In this document: positions 47,872-56,529 of the stretch, in pieces | How positions within the stretch are numbered: the stretch's first letter is position 1 | How the letters are laid out: each line of letters opens with the position of its first letter | Assembly: GCA_028819845.1 (NCBI GenBank) | Contig: JAPPKS010000023.1 | Location: 95,673 to 159,672, forward strand | Direction of reading: 5' to 3' | Source: Candidatus Poribacteria bacterium | GTDB lineage: Bacteria > Poribacteria > WGA-4E > PCPOR2b | Length of the DNA stretch: 64,000 bases | Made by a program: the position numbers and the translations under genes | Notes under the pieces: generated by a model | What the model was told of the DNA's origin: nothing | What the model saw: the letters and a program-made list of their open reading frames with translations, nothing else | Databases searched by the model: none

Positions 47872-47916
47872 GGTTCGGCAAAACGAGGAGGTCATAGAGG
47901 CATATCTGGGCAGATA
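47870..47916 (+). repeat. 47-bp direct repeat, right copy (urtD tail)
   Basis: The second copy of the urtD 3' end (45 of 47 bases match 45724-45770). It starts inside the stop codon of the inserted ATPase and again encodes the urtD ending with a TAG stop. The sequence after it is what leads into urtE. Confidence 0.93.
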
Positions 47917-47962
47917 GCGACGAGAACGCGGGATTCAGAAATAGAGAAACCCGTTTGGATGT

Positions 47963-48053
47963 GCGTTTACGCATTACTCGTTACGCATTACGTATTACGC
48001 ATTACTCGTTACGCATTACTCGTTACGCATTACTCGTTACGCATTACGTATCA
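47963..48053. repeat. Heptameric tandem array before urtE
   Basis: Thirteen 7-bp units, mostly alternating CGCATTA and CTCGTTA with CGTATTA variants, 91 bases in all. It ends eight bases before the ATG of urtE, in the place where a ribosome site would be expected. It resembles STRR heptamers of cyanobacteria. Confidence 0.9.
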
Positions 48054-48061
48054 CCAACATC

Positions 48062-48757
48062 ATGCTAACAGTCTCAAATCTCTCATTTTCATACGGCGAA
48101 GTCCAAGTGCTGCGTGGGGTGGATATTCACGTGCCTGCGGAGACAATTGTCTCGATGATGGGACGCAACGGTGTGGGAAAAACGACACTGATGAACAATA
48201 TCGTCGGGCTGCTCAAACCGTCGTCCGGCTCGATAAAAATCGAAGACCGTGAACTTGTGCGCGTTTCGACGCACCGGCGGATACGCGCCGGGTTGGCGTA
48301 CGTACCGCAGGGACGGATGATATTTCCGAAACTGACGGTTGAAGAAAATTTGCGGGTCGGGCTATCGGCGCGTGCTGATAAACGCGCACAAATCCCGGAT
48401 GAGATTTATGAACTCTTCCCAATTCTCAAAGAGATGGGAGGTCGGATGGGCGGCGACCTCTCCGGGGGGCAGCAACAGCAACTCGCTATAGGACGCGCGC
48501 TCGTCACTGATCCGAAGGTTCTTATCTTGGACGAACCCACCGAGGGCATCCAACCGAACATCATCCAACAGATTGGGGTGGTGCTGCGGCAATTGGTGCA
48601 AAACAGACGGCTTACAATTCTTATCGTCGAACAGTACCTCGATTTTGTTCGGGAATTCTGCCAGCAGTTTTTCATCATGAACCGCGGTGAGATTGTCGCA
48701 CACGGTGAAACTGACGCGCTCAACCAGAACATGATTCGGGAGTACCTTAGCGTCTAA
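48062..48757 (+). CDS. urtE: Urea ABC transporter ATPase UrtE
   Basis: A 231-residue LivF-type ATPase. Walker A is GRNGVGKTT, signature LSGGQQQQLAIGRAL, Walker B VLILDEPTEGIQP and switch IVEQYLDFV. The PTEGIQPNIIQQIG string is typical of UrtE. The region just upstream is a heptamer array with no visible Shine-Dalgarno, so translation may depend on a downstream or unusual signal. ureD starts one base after the stop. Confidence 0.94.
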   Translation: MLTVSNLSFSYGEVQVLRGVDIHVPAETIVSMMGRNGVGKTTLMNNIVGLLKPSSGSIKIEDRELVRVSTHRRIRAGLAYVPQGRMIFPKLTVEENLRVGLSARADKRAQIPDEIYELFPILKEMGGRMGGDLSGGQQQQLAIGRALVTDPKVLILDEPTEGIQPNIIQQIGVVLRQLVQNRRLTILIVEQYLDFVREFCQQFFIMNRGEIVAHGETDALNQNMIREYLSV

Positions 48758-48758
48758 G

Positions 48759-49607
48759 ATGTCACGCATCAGCTCTATTGCAGGGCGCCACGGCGAACTC
48801 AAACTCGCTTTCGAACAACGACACGGCAGTACGGTGTTGGCGGCGAGTTTCTTTAGAGTGCCGTTACAGGTGATGAAGCCGCGTTACGATGCGTCGGGCT
48901 GTGCTTGTGTGTACCTCTTGAGTCCAACAGGAGGTGTCGTTCAGGGCGACGATTATCAGATTGAGGTTACGCTCGCTACGAACACTCACGCAATTTTGAC
49001 GACGCAGGCGGCGACGAAAGTTTACGCCATGCCCAAGCATGGCGCATCGCAATCAATGCGGGTGCAGGTCGGGCAAGACGCATTCTTTGAATACTTGCCG
49101 GATCCAACAATCCTATTTCGAGACGCGAATTTTAGTCAAAGTATCGCCCTCTCTCTCGAGCGCGGCGCAATGGTTGCCCTGCAGGAAATTGTTATGCCGG
49201 GGCGGTTGGCGCGTGGAGAAACGCTGGCATTCACGCGTTTTGAGAGCCGCATAGAGGCTTCAAATACGGATGGGCTGTTTATGTTTGACACATGCTGCAT
49301 CCAACCGGACCGCCAATCTTACCTCACCAAATTAGCAGTGTTAGAGGGATATACCTGTTGGGGAAGTTGGTATCTCATCGGCGATTTTGAAATGCCCGAA
49401 TGGGAGCCGTTTTGTACATTTGCCGAGCCGTTGCTCAACCAGCCTTCGAAATCGTCGGGCGGAGTGTCTCAGTTGCATCAGAGCGGTATCGCAATCCGGA
49501 TGCTCGCTCACAACGCAGGGACGATTTATTCTGCTTTTCAGGCGATCTGGAATTGGCTGAAGCTGGAACATTTTGGACTCGACAGCGTTGATTTGCGGAA
49601 GTATTAA
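48759..49607 (+). CDS. ureD: Urease accessory protein UreD
   Basis: A 282-residue UreD/UreH. It shows KPRYDASGCACVYLLSPTGG, VVQGDDYQIEVTLATNTHAI and LTTQAATKVYAM, plus EYLPDPTILFRDANF, the core of the family. UreD binds urease and, with UreF and UreG, delivers nickel. No ureE, ureF or ureG is in the window. It begins directly after urtE and is followed by ureA after 18 bases. Confidence 0.93.
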   Translation: MSRISSIAGRHGELKLAFEQRHGSTVLAASFFRVPLQVMKPRYDASGCACVYLLSPTGGVVQGDDYQIEVTLATNTHAILTTQAATKVYAMPKHGASQSMRVQVGQDAFFEYLPDPTILFRDANFSQSIALSLERGAMVALQEIVMPGRLARGETLAFTRFESRIEASNTDGLFMFDTCCIQPDRQSYLTKLAVLEGYTCWGSWYLIGDFEMPEWEPFCTFAEPLLNQPSKSSGGVSQLHQSGIAIRMLAHNAGTIYSAFQAIWNWLKLEHFGLDSVDLRKY

Positions 49608-49625
49608 ACTTGGAGGAGATTACTC

Positions 49626-49928
49626 GTGAACTTAACGCCCCGTGAACAAGAGAAGTTGCTGATTTACGTTGCGGCGCAGCTTGCCAATGATCGGCGGGCA
49701 CGCGGCTTAAAACTCAACTACCCTGAAGCGGTCGCCGTCATCACCGCCGAAATTCTGGAGGGCATCCGTGAGGGAAAATCGGTCGCAGAACTGATGCAAT
49801 ACGGCACCACCCTACTGAACCGCGGCGATGTAATGGACGGCGTGCCGGAGATGCTCCACGACGTGCAGGTCGAAGGTACGTTCCCCGACGGCACGAAGCT
49901 CGTCACTGTCCACAATCCGATTCGGTAA
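49626..49928 (+). CDS. ureA: Urease gamma subunit UreA
   Basis: A 100-residue urease gamma subunit. GTG start with GGAGGAG upstream. Hallmarks: [33 protein letters not shown] and [18 protein letters not shown]. Separate gamma, beta and alpha chains are the bacterial form. Confidence 0.96.
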   Translation: MNLTPREQEKLLIYVAAQLANDRRARGLKLNYPEAVAVITAEILEGIREGKSVAELMQYGTTLLNRGDVMDGVPEMLHDVQVEGTFPDGTKLVTVHNPIR

Positions 49929-49954
49929 TAATGAGCAGTTAACGGAGCAAAGAG

Positions 49955-50269
49955 ATGATTCCCGGAGAATTCATACTTGCGGACAGCGGCATTACCGCCA
50001 ACGTTGGGCGCAAGACCGTTGAGTTAGCCGTTGCGAACACCGGCGACCGACCCATACAGGTCGGATCGCACTTCCACTTTTTCGAGGTCAACACTGCACT
50101 CCAATTTGATCGGGAGAAGGCGTTCGGTATGCGGCTGAATATCCCGTCGGGCGTCGCTGTACGCTTTGAACCGGGCGATGAAAAAACCGTGACACTCACA
50201 GAATTAAAGGGCAAACGAATTGTGCACGGATTGAACAGTCTGACCAACAGGGCGCTTGACCAAGCGTAA
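49955..50269 (+). CDS. ureB: Urease beta subunit UreB
   Basis: A 104-residue urease beta subunit: [54 protein letters not shown] and [20 protein letters not shown] weakly precedes ATG. 26 bases after ureA, 11 bases before ureC. Confidence 0.96.
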   Translation: MIPGEFILADSGITANVGRKTVELAVANTGDRPIQVGSHFHFFEVNTALQFDREKAFGMRLNIPSGVAVRFEPGDEKTVTLTELKGKRIVHGLNSLTNRALDQA

Positions 50270-50280
50270 AGGAGTGGCAA

Positions 50281-51999
50281 ATGGCTCTCAACATCCCACG
50301 GCGTACCTACACGGACATCTACGGACCGACCGTCGGCGATAAAGTTCGCCTTGCGGACACCGAACTATTTATCGAAGTCGAGAGTGATTTTACAACTTAC
50401 GGCGATGAGTCGAAATTTGGAGGCGGCAAGACGCTGCGCGACGGCATGGGACAGATGCCCGGTGCTACGAGTGCGGATGGTGTGCTCGATCTTGTTCTGA
50501 CCAATGCGCTAATCCTAGACCATTGGGGAATTGTCAAAGCAGACATCGGCGTGCGAAACGGAAAAATCGTCGGGATTGGCAAGGCGGGGAATCCAAACAT
50601 TATGGACGGCGTCACCGAAGGTATGATCGTCGGGGCAGGCACGGAAGCCATTGCTGCCGAGGGGATGATTGTGACGCCGGGCGGACTTGATGTCCACATC
50701 CACTTCATCTGTCCCCAGCAAATTGATGAAGCCCTCTCTTCGGGAATCACGACGATGATTGGCGGCGGGACTGGACCCGCAACCGGCACCAACGCCACCA
50801 CCTGCACCCCGGGCGCGTGGAACATCGCGCGAATGCTGGAAGCTGCAGACGGGTTCCCCATCAACCTCGGTTTTCTGGGCAAGGGCAACTCATCGCTGCC
50901 GGCGTCACTCAACGAACAGATTGAGGCGGGCGCGTTGGGACTGAAACTCCACGAGGATTGGGGTACGACCCCCGCTGCAATCGACTGCTGCCTATCCGTC
51001 GCCGAAGAATACGATGTGCAGGTCGCCATACATACCGATACACTCAACGAGGCGGGGTTTGTCGAAGATTCCATCGCCGCATTCAAGGGACGAACCATCC
51101 ACACCTACCACACTGAAGGCGCGGGGGGCGGCCATGCGCCGGATATCATCAAGGTCTGCGGTCAAAGCAACGTGTTGCCATCCTCGACCAATCCTACGCG
51201 GCCGTTCACAGTCAACACCATTGATGAGCACCTCGACATGCTAATGGTCTGCCACCATCTTGACTCCTCTATCCCCGAAGACCTGGCATTCGCCGAGTCT
51301 CGGATCCGCCCGGAGACTATCGCCGCCGAGGATATCCTGCACGACCTCGGTGCATTCAGTATGATGGCGTCCGATTCACAGGCGATGGGGCGTGTCGGCG
51401 AAGTCATTCTCCGCACATGGCAGACTGCCCACAAAATGAAAGTCCAACGTGGGCGCCTTCCTGATGAAACGGGCGAAAACGACAACGTTCGCGCGAAACG
51501 CTATATCTCCAAATACGCAATTAACCCGGCAATCACGCACGGCGTCAGCGATCACGTGGGATCGATTGAAGTGGGGAAGCTCGCAGATCTTGTGATATGG
51601 GATCCAGCCTTTTTTGGCGTCAAACCGCAACTGGTGCTGAAGGGCGGATTCCTCGTCTGGGCGGCGATGGGTGACGCGAACGCTTCCATTCCAACTCCTC
51701 AGCCGGTTCTAGGTCGTCCGATGTTTGGCGCTTTTGGCCGCGTCCCGTATACCTCCTCCTACACCTTTGTTTCGCAGGCTGCTGTTGCAAGAGAGGTCGG
51801 TGTGCCTCTCAATCTTCAAAAGCCGACGGTTGCCGTGCGAAACTGCCGCACCCTAGACAAATCGTCCATGGTAAACAATACCTACCTGCCGAAGATGGAT
51901 GTAAATCCAGAAACCTACGAAGTCCGCGCAGATGGCGAACTCCTCACGTGCGAACCCGCTGAAGTCCTTCCCATGGCGCAGCGTTACTTCCTGTTTTGA
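50281..51999 (+). CDS. ureC: Urease alpha subunit UreC
   Basis: A 572-residue catalytic subunit that hydrolyses urea to ammonia and carbamate. Nickel ligands His139 and His141 (VHIHF), carbamylated Lys222 (GLKLHEDWG), further His in [10 protein letters not shown] and [15 protein letters not shown], and catalytic Cys324-His325 in MVCHHLD all appear intact. AAAGGAG precedes the ATG. It is the last gene of the cluster. Confidence 0.97.
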   Translation: MALNIPRRTYTDIYGPTVGDKVRLADTELFIEVESDFTTYGDESKFGGGKTLRDGMGQMPGATSADGVLDLVLTNALILDHWGIVKADIGVRNGKIVGIGKAGNPNIMDGVTEGMIVGAGTEAIAAEGMIVTPGGLDVHIHFICPQQIDEALSSGITTMIGGGTGPATGTNATTCTPGAWNIARMLEAADGFPINLGFLGKGNSSLPASLNEQIEAGALGLKLHEDWGTTPAAIDCCLSVAEEYDVQVAIHTDTLNEAGFVEDSIAAFKGRTIHTYHTEGAGGGHAPDIIKVCGQSNVLPSSTNPTRPFTVNTIDEHLDMLMVCHHLDSSIPEDLAFAESRIRPETIAAEDILHDLGAFSMMASDSQAMGRVGEVILRTWQTAHKMKVQRGRLPDETGENDNVRAKRYISKYAINPAITHGVSDHVGSIEVGKLADLVIWDPAFFGVKPQLVLKGGFLVWAAMGDANASIPTPQPVLGRPMFGAFGRVPYTSSYTFVSQAAVAREVGVPLNLQKPTVAVRNCRTLDKSSMVNNTYLPKMDVNPETYEVRADGELLTCEPAEVLPMAQRYFLF

Positions 52000-52067
52000 C
52001 ATTTGTACCCACTACGCAAAAATCCCCACAAACCCAAACTGTCCTCCCCCCAACGTCCACGCAACAC

Positions 52068-52096
52068 TTGAATTTCTCGCTGAATTCAACTATAAT
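52068..52096 (+). promoter_or_regulatory. Sigma-70 promoter for the rhodanese gene
   Basis: TTGAAT (52068-52073), 17-base spacer and consensus TATAAT (52091-52096), ending 40 bases before the TTG start at 52136. Confidence 0.8.
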
Positions 52097-52135
52097 TAGC
52101 GATAGCGCTGACCATACCAGTTGGAGGAATTAAAT

Positions 52136-52510
52136 TTGGACGGCCGTATCCGGCATTACGAAGACAAATTAAGCTATGAAACAGACTCGTGGGACCTCAA
52201 TGAAGCCATTCAAAACGGCGAGAGGATTGTCGTAATCGACGCACGTTCTTCCGAAGCGTTCGAAGAAGAACATATCCCCGGAGCGGTCAGTTTGCCGCAT
52301 CGGACGATGCGCCAAGAGACGACTTCCCATATGGATCGAGAATTTCTCTACGTCACATACTGCGACGGTATCGGTTGCAATGCGTCAACCAAAGGCGCAC
52401 TCAAGATGGCACAGTTAGGATTCCGCGTGAAGGAGCTAATCGGCGGCTTGGATTGGTGGAAGCGGGATGGCTACCCTACGGAAACTTCTGATGCAGATTC
52501 AGATACGTAA
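52136..52510 (+). CDS. Rhodanese-domain protein
   Basis: A 124-residue single rhodanese domain. TTG 52136 has GGAGG eight bases upstream; an earlier in-frame TTG at 52121 contains the ribosome site and is unlikely. IDARSSEAFEEEHIPGAVSL and YCDGIGCNAST contain the active-site loop; the nucleophile is most likely the first Cys of that loop. It transfers sulfane sulfur or senses oxidants. Confidence 0.85.
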   Translation: MDGRIRHYEDKLSYETDSWDLNEAIQNGERIVVIDARSSEAFEEEHIPGAVSLPHRTMRQETTSHMDREFLYVTYCDGIGCNASTKGALKMAQLGFRVKELIGGLDWWKRDGYPTETSDADSDT

Positions 52511-52621
52511 TCAATATCCTGTAGTTTTCGATATCTTACATTTTCCATTGCCTCATCTCCAATCTTACATTTGACCGAACCCCCGCTAAAAGTCCATAAT
52601 CAAGGCTAGAAGGCTGATATT

Positions 52622-53002
52622 GTGAATTGTCCGTTCTGCCCTCCATCGGTAAACGACAGGTTCGTCCGGCTTGAGAATGAGTTGAATCTCTTTATCGATC
52701 TTCAACATTCGATACTGCAAGGATCCGGAATCATTGTTCCAAGAACTCATCGGAAATCAATGTTCGATCTCACGGTAGAAGAACTTGTCTCCACATTCTC
52801 GCTCCTAACTGATGTCAAGGCATCGCTCGATTCTGAATGCAACCCACAGGGTTACAATTTGGGTTGGAACTGTGGTGAGGTAGCTGGGCAAACGGTGTTC
52901 CATGCTCATTTGCATGTCATTCCACGCTTTGAGTCTGAACCTTATGCTGGGAGAGGAATTCGCCACTGGTTCAAGCAGGAATCTAATCGGCGTAGTTTCT
53001 AG
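52622..53002 (+). CDS. HIT-family hydrolase
   Basis: A 126-residue HIT protein with the histidine triad HAHLHVIPR and GYNLGWNCGEVAGQTVFHAH. Such enzymes cleave nucleoside phosphoramidates or dinucleotides. The CPFC at the N-terminus is typical of a related zinc-type branch. The start at 52622 is GTG. Confidence 0.88.
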   Translation: MNCPFCPPSVNDRFVRLENELNLFIDLQHSILQGSGIIVPRTHRKSMFDLTVEELVSTFSLLTDVKASLDSECNPQGYNLGWNCGEVAGQTVFHAHLHVIPRFESEPYAGRGIRHWFKQESNRRSF

Positions 53003-53077
53003 CGACCCATCGCGGTTGAAGGCCGGGAGTTGCGCGTTAACCAGCGATTGGAAAGAACCAAGAAAAAGTCCCATTCT

Positions 53078-53671
53078 ATGACTGACTCAATTCTCGAACG
53101 ATGGGGTATCACCCCGGAAGAACTTACCGAGGTTATTGACCAGAATCCGAGCCTTCGTGGTATGATTCTGGGATATTTGGCAGAATTCAAACTCGAAAAA
53201 CTCTGGTTGTCTGGTCACGGGATTTCAGACGTAACCAAGTACGATGATCATGATCGAAAGAAGAAGGGAGACCGCGTAATTCGCTATAGAAACCATGAGT
53301 TTATCTATGAATCCAAGTCACTGCAAACATCTACAATTAAGAGGACGGCGGAGAGTTGGGTAGGTAAAGCGCAAGTGGACGCAAGTGACCGCCGAGAAGT
53401 GGTCCTGCCAGATGGCAGCACTGTCACGACTACTTGTTTGGTAAAAGGAGAGTTTGATATACTAGCCGTTAACGTTTTTGCCTTTGAAGATACTTGGCGA
53501 TTCGCTTTTGCTAAGAATTCGGATCTGCCCACATCAAACTACAAGAAGTACACAGAATATCAACGCCAACATCTATTGGCTACATTGGTCGAAGTCCATT
53601 GGCCGCCGAGGATTCCATTTCGCGAAGAACCGTTTACTTTGATGAATGAGATTATTCAGAATCGCATCTGA
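53078..53671 (+). CDS. Putative restriction endonuclease (PD-(D/E)xK-like)
   Basis: A 197-residue protein. [20 protein letters not shown] offers Asp65 and Glu78-x-Lys80, the pattern of a PD-(D/E)xK nuclease core, and LAEFKLEK supplies a possible helical Glu36. No family name is assigned with confidence. Its 3' end overlaps by 16 bases the convergent methyltransferase gene, an arrangement common in type II restriction-modification pairs. The start at ATG 53078 has only A-rich upstream signal. Confidence 0.6.
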   Translation: MTDSILERWGITPEELTEVIDQNPSLRGMILGYLAEFKLEKLWLSGHGISDVTKYDDHDRKKKGDRVIRYRNHEFIYESKSLQTSTIKRTAESWVGKAQVDASDRREVVLPDGSTVTTTCLVKGEFDILAVNVFAFEDTWRFAFAKNSDLPTSNYKKYTEYQRQHLLATLVEVHWPPRIPFREEPFTLMNEIIQNRI

Positions 53672-54411
53672 GATGCCTTTTTTCCCTTCGGAATCTTTAC
53701 GAACACAAGAAAGTAAGAATGATTCTTTCTAGCATGAACCTGTTTCAACAACCTGCTTACCCCAGGTCTATTTGGCCGCACAACGACGAACAAATCCTTA
53801 CAGAAGAAACCAATCTCTGTATATGCATTAATTACTTCTACGTGCGTGAGATTTTGGCGATTGGCACTTACTTCATCTTGGCACTTCACAATGAACACTC
53901 CTCTATCACGCAGTACACGATGCGCTTCGCGTCCTCCATCTTCGTAAAATTCCACAACAGCGGCGTGCCATTTAGCGCCTCCGTTTTTCGGTGCTTCGTG
54001 ACCATTTGAGTAGTGGTCGCGAAAAGCATCGTGTGTTCCTGCACCAGCTTTTATCGAATTGCCATTTCGGAAGAATCCCTCCATGTATGGCGGATCAAAG
54101 ACTATACAATCAAAAGATTCGTCCTCGTAGGGCAGATTACGGCAGTCGGTCCCATCAGCTATGTCTGATGGATGAAAGTCGTATATCTCGGTACGAACTT
54201 TTCGCCAGAAAACACCTTTTCCATAAGTAATGTCCGCAATTTTCGATCCTTCCGAGACGTGGAGGCGCAACACATTAGGAAAGATGTCTGCATTATTGCC
54301 CACATAGGCAGATACGACCAGATTAGTTGTAGCAATCCCGTCTGGTCTTTTTCGTCCCGATACAACTCGTTCTTCCGGCACGGGCAGCAAGTCTAATTGT
54401 TTTGTCGCCAT
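53656..54411 (-). CDS. DNA methyltransferase (DPPY type)
   Basis: A 251-residue SAM-dependent methyltransferase of the N6-adenine/N4-cytosine class. Catalytic motif IV is DPPY (106-109). [10 protein letters not shown] (60-69) occupies the motif I position, with a mid-chain [11 protein letters not shown] strand just before motif IV. A long insert follows motif IV ([19 protein letters not shown]). It starts three bases after the ribbon-helix-helix gene and ends overlapping the nuclease gene. It would protect DNA against the partner nuclease. Confidence 0.82.
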   Translation of the reverse strand: MATKQLDLLPVPEERVVSGRKRPDGIATTNLVVSAYVGNNADIFPNVLRLHVSEGSKIADITYGKGVFWRKVRTEIYDFHPSDIADGTDCRNLPYEDESFDCIVFDPPYMEGFFRNGNSIKAGAGTHDAFRDHYSNGHEAPKNGGAKWHAAVVEFYEDGGREAHRVLRDRGVFIVKCQDEVSANRQNLTHVEVINAYTEIGFFCKDLFVVVRPNRPGVSRLLKQVHARKNHSYFLVFVKIPKGKKASQMRF

Positions 54412-54414
54412 TTC

Positions 54415-54624
54415 CTAATCAACTTTCCCAAACTCGTTTTCGAGGAGATTTCTAATGGCGTCCGCCATTTTTATACCTTTTCGTGCACATTCCATTTTTA
54501 TGGCCGAATGGAGGTATGCAGGTACATCAATGGTTAATCGTTTCATCTTTGCTTTCACCAAGAGTCCAGCCATTTGCTCACGGGTGACAGATTTATTTTC
54601 GGATGTAACTTTGTCGTATTTCAT
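54415..54624 (-). CDS. Ribbon-helix-helix regulator before the methyltransferase
   Basis: A 69-residue protein. A short N-terminal region (MKYDKVTSENKS) is followed by an RHH module: beta strand MKRLTIDVP then two helices, YLHSAIKMECARKG and KMADAIRNLLENEF. This fold is used by Arc/ParG/CopG-type repressors. It lies 3 bases before the methyltransferase and probably autoregulates that operon. Its ATG lies only 8 bases past the promoter -10 box. Confidence 0.78.
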   Translation of the reverse strand: MKYDKVTSENKSVTREQMAGLLVKAKMKRLTIDVPAYLHSAIKMECARKGIKMADAIRNLLENEFGKVD

Positions 54625-54632
54625 TATTTACG

Positions 54633-54661
54633 ATTATACGATTTTTTTTATGGGTTGTCAA
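54633..54661 (-). promoter_or_regulatory. Consensus sigma-70 promoter, leaderless transcript
   Basis: On the minus strand TTGACA (54661-54656), a 17-base spacer containing an A-run and TATAAT (54638-54633). Only 8 bases separate TATAAT from the ATG at 54624, so the mRNA would start at or within about three bases of the start codon. Confidence 0.88.
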
Positions 54662-54768
54662 GGGAAAAACCTCGTAAAGAGCCTGCATTACAACGATTCT
54701 AATGAGTTCCATTGGTGCACAGTGCGCACCTTACCATCCTATCAAGAAGTCTCCTAGGACGTTTGCCC

Positions 54769-54785
54769 CCTCCTCAAAAAGGAGG
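54769..54785 (+). promoter_or_regulatory. Shine-Dalgarno sequestering hairpin
   Basis: CCTCCT (54769-54774), loop CAAAA and AGGAGG (54780-54785). The right arm is the whole ribosome site of the small ORF at 54794, eight bases before its ATG. Confidence 0.75.
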
Positions 54786-54793
54786 TATGTTTA

Positions 54794-54901
54794 ATGAATA
54801 TTGAAGAATGGAAAAAACGAGGTAGACGAATAAGTGCGTTCACGATTTGGTTTTGGCTGGTTGTGGCGATGATTTTAGTGGTAAATCACAGGAAGGAATA
54901 G
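54794..54901 (+). CDS. Small single-span membrane ORF, possibly truncated by TAG
   Basis: A 35-residue ORF with basic N-terminus (MNIEEWKKRGRR) and one span (AFTIWFWLVVAMILVV). It has a perfect AGGAGG ribosome site, which is locked in a hairpin. In the same frame after the TAG at 54899 the sequence continues open for 29 codons as a second span (HALALALLTVSIEAIGAWL) and VRSGKTER to TGA 54991. So either the product is a one-span mini-protein or it is a two-span gene broken by a nonsense codon. CCGAAAGA/TCTTTCGG (54981-55003) follows, with a T-run only on the minus strand. Confidence 0.5.
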   Translation: MNIEEWKKRGRRISAFTIWFWLVVAMILVVNHRKE

Positions 54902-55206
54902 ATACATGCTCTGGCATTGGCGCTTTTGACTGTGTCAATTGAAGCTATCGGAGCGTGGCTTGATGTACGATCGGGAAAAACCGAAAGATGATTAGTCTTT
55001 CGGTGCTAATGGGTTAGGCTCATGTATGAGCGACCATCTCCTACAAAATTCTTGACTGAACCTTCACTACGAGACTATAATTGCCAGCAGGTTTCTGACT
55101 TGAGGAACTTCACCCGGTCTCAGAAATTAAGTGCAGCAGGAATATACTGAAAACATGCCGTCCGATTTCAAGCCAGATGGCTACCTAAAATTAGAGGAAT
55201 AGCACG

Positions 55207-56013
55207 ATGGCATACAATCCAAAAAGCGATCTACCAAGTCTTCCTACAGAGATAAGTATTGAAGAAACGCAGAATGAATATCTTATGTACATTCCACCCA
55301 ACCAAAAAGAGCGGGCAAGAGGAATTGAAGGCAGACGGTGGGATCCAAAACGCCGATCTTGGGTATACCCGCGTAACGTGCGAATTTACAATGCTCTCGT
55401 CGCAGAATTTGGGGATGATCTTACCTCATCGTCGTGCTTCACGTCTCCGCAATTTTCTCATGAAAAAGAAAGACGCGAAAAAGTAGATGAAGAAAAAGCG
55501 GAACTTCAATCGGTTTATGAAAGTGAAATTCAACTGTTAAAAGCAGAAGTCCAACAAAAGGAGCAGGAAAATGGTGAATTGAAGAAACAAATCACTCAAC
55601 TGAAAGCAGAAAATAGTCAAGTTCCCAGTAAAACTAACACGCCACCCGTGGATAGAGTAAAGTTGGTCAAGGATATTGCGTTAGAAACTACAGGTAATGA
55701 TCCAGTATTTGGGGAGACGATTAGAAAACTCAAAATTGACGAAAATCTGCCCATTGCAATTTGCCGCATTGTAGAAAGCCATTTGAAACGTGTTCTCAAC
55801 TCCTCTGGATCGCTTTACGATGTCATTATGCAGAGCAAAGACGCCGAGATGTTGGAAGAGGATGACATCGCACTAGCGCACAGCATAAGGAAGCAGCGGA
55901 ATATCGTAGCTCATCATGGAGATATAGATGAGGATGAAAGAACGAAAATGGGGAGATCTTATTTCTGCCTTTTCGCCGCAGCTTTGCTGTTTCCGAAACT
56001 CCCCGAGGACTGA
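55207..56013 (+). CDS. HARP-like/coiled-coil/HEPN protein
   Basis: A 268-residue three-part protein. Residues 20-68 carry a motif of the type RRWDPKRRSWVYP..NALVAEFG, like HARP or DNA-annealing N-domains. Residues 85-140 form a strong coiled coil (Glu/Lys/Gln-rich heptads). The C-terminal domain from about 150 is helical and contains RNIVAH (Arg231 to His236), the Rx4H motif of HEPN domains, many of which are RNases in defence and stress systems. AGAGGAATAGC precedes ATG. Single gene near the restriction-modification pair. Defence role inferred. Confidence 0.65.
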   Translation: MAYNPKSDLPSLPTEISIEETQNEYLMYIPPNQKERARGIEGRRWDPKRRSWVYPRNVRIYNALVAEFGDDLTSSSCFTSPQFSHEKERREKVDEEKAELQSVYESEIQLLKAEVQQKEQENGELKKQITQLKAENSQVPSKTNTPPVDRVKLVKDIALETTGNDPVFGETIRKLKIDENLPIAICRIVESHLKRVLNSSGSLYDVIMQSKDAEMLEEDDIALAHSIRKQRNIVAHHGDIDEDERTKMGRSYFCLFAAALLFPKLPED

Positions 56014-56105
56014 TCTGCAAACGGGAATGAAAACTTAACCGACCGATTCAGTTAACGACTTTAGTTTCTGAACGGAAGAAGCGGGGCGACGTATCCTACC
56101 TGACG

Positions 56106-56366
56106 ATGCATGAATTCACGCTCATTCTAACAGTCGATCCAAATGAAGAAGAATCTAACCGACTTTACCAAGCCTTTGACGACGGTACACTTGTTACTAG
56201 TGTTGACGTTCCGAAAATTTGCTTTCACCGCGAAGCGCCATCGTCGGAGGATGCCATCGAATCTGCATTAGTGAACGTCATGCTAGCAGGCTTTGATGTT
56301 CTTCGCGTAGAAATTGAGCCAGAGGTTATGATACAGGGGAATCAGGTATCCCAAGCAATTCAGTAG
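56106..56366 (+). CDS. Conserved hypothetical small protein
   Basis: An 86-residue acidic protein starting MHEFTLILTVDPNEEESNRL. It has alternating strand/helix pattern and ends EIEPEVMIQ. Similar small proteins seem to occur in cyanobacteria and Poribacteria, but I assign no function. No clear ribosome site. Confidence 0.6.
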   Translation: MHEFTLILTVDPNEEESNRLYQAFDDGTLVTSVDVPKICFHREAPSSEDAIESALVNVMLAGFDVLRVEIEPEVMIQGNQVSQAIQ

Positions 56367-56529
56367 CCGCAAAGTATTACGACGTAGCTAACTAATCTGC
56401 TCAAAATTTTTAGTCGTGGTATTGACGGTGTTCCAGGTCTGGCAGACCTTAATCTCTCTTATCAATTTCCGTTTAACCACACCACAGCTAATCTTTCTTG
56501 CATGGCAACCAGATTGGAAAAATCCATAC

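Noticed and set aside
19755-54991. Stop-codon recoding (TAG, TGA or TAA as sense) to explain several broken frames
   Set aside because: All three stops end clearly intact genes in the window, and each broken frame uses a different stop, with a frameshift or deletion in some. Ordinary decay fits better.
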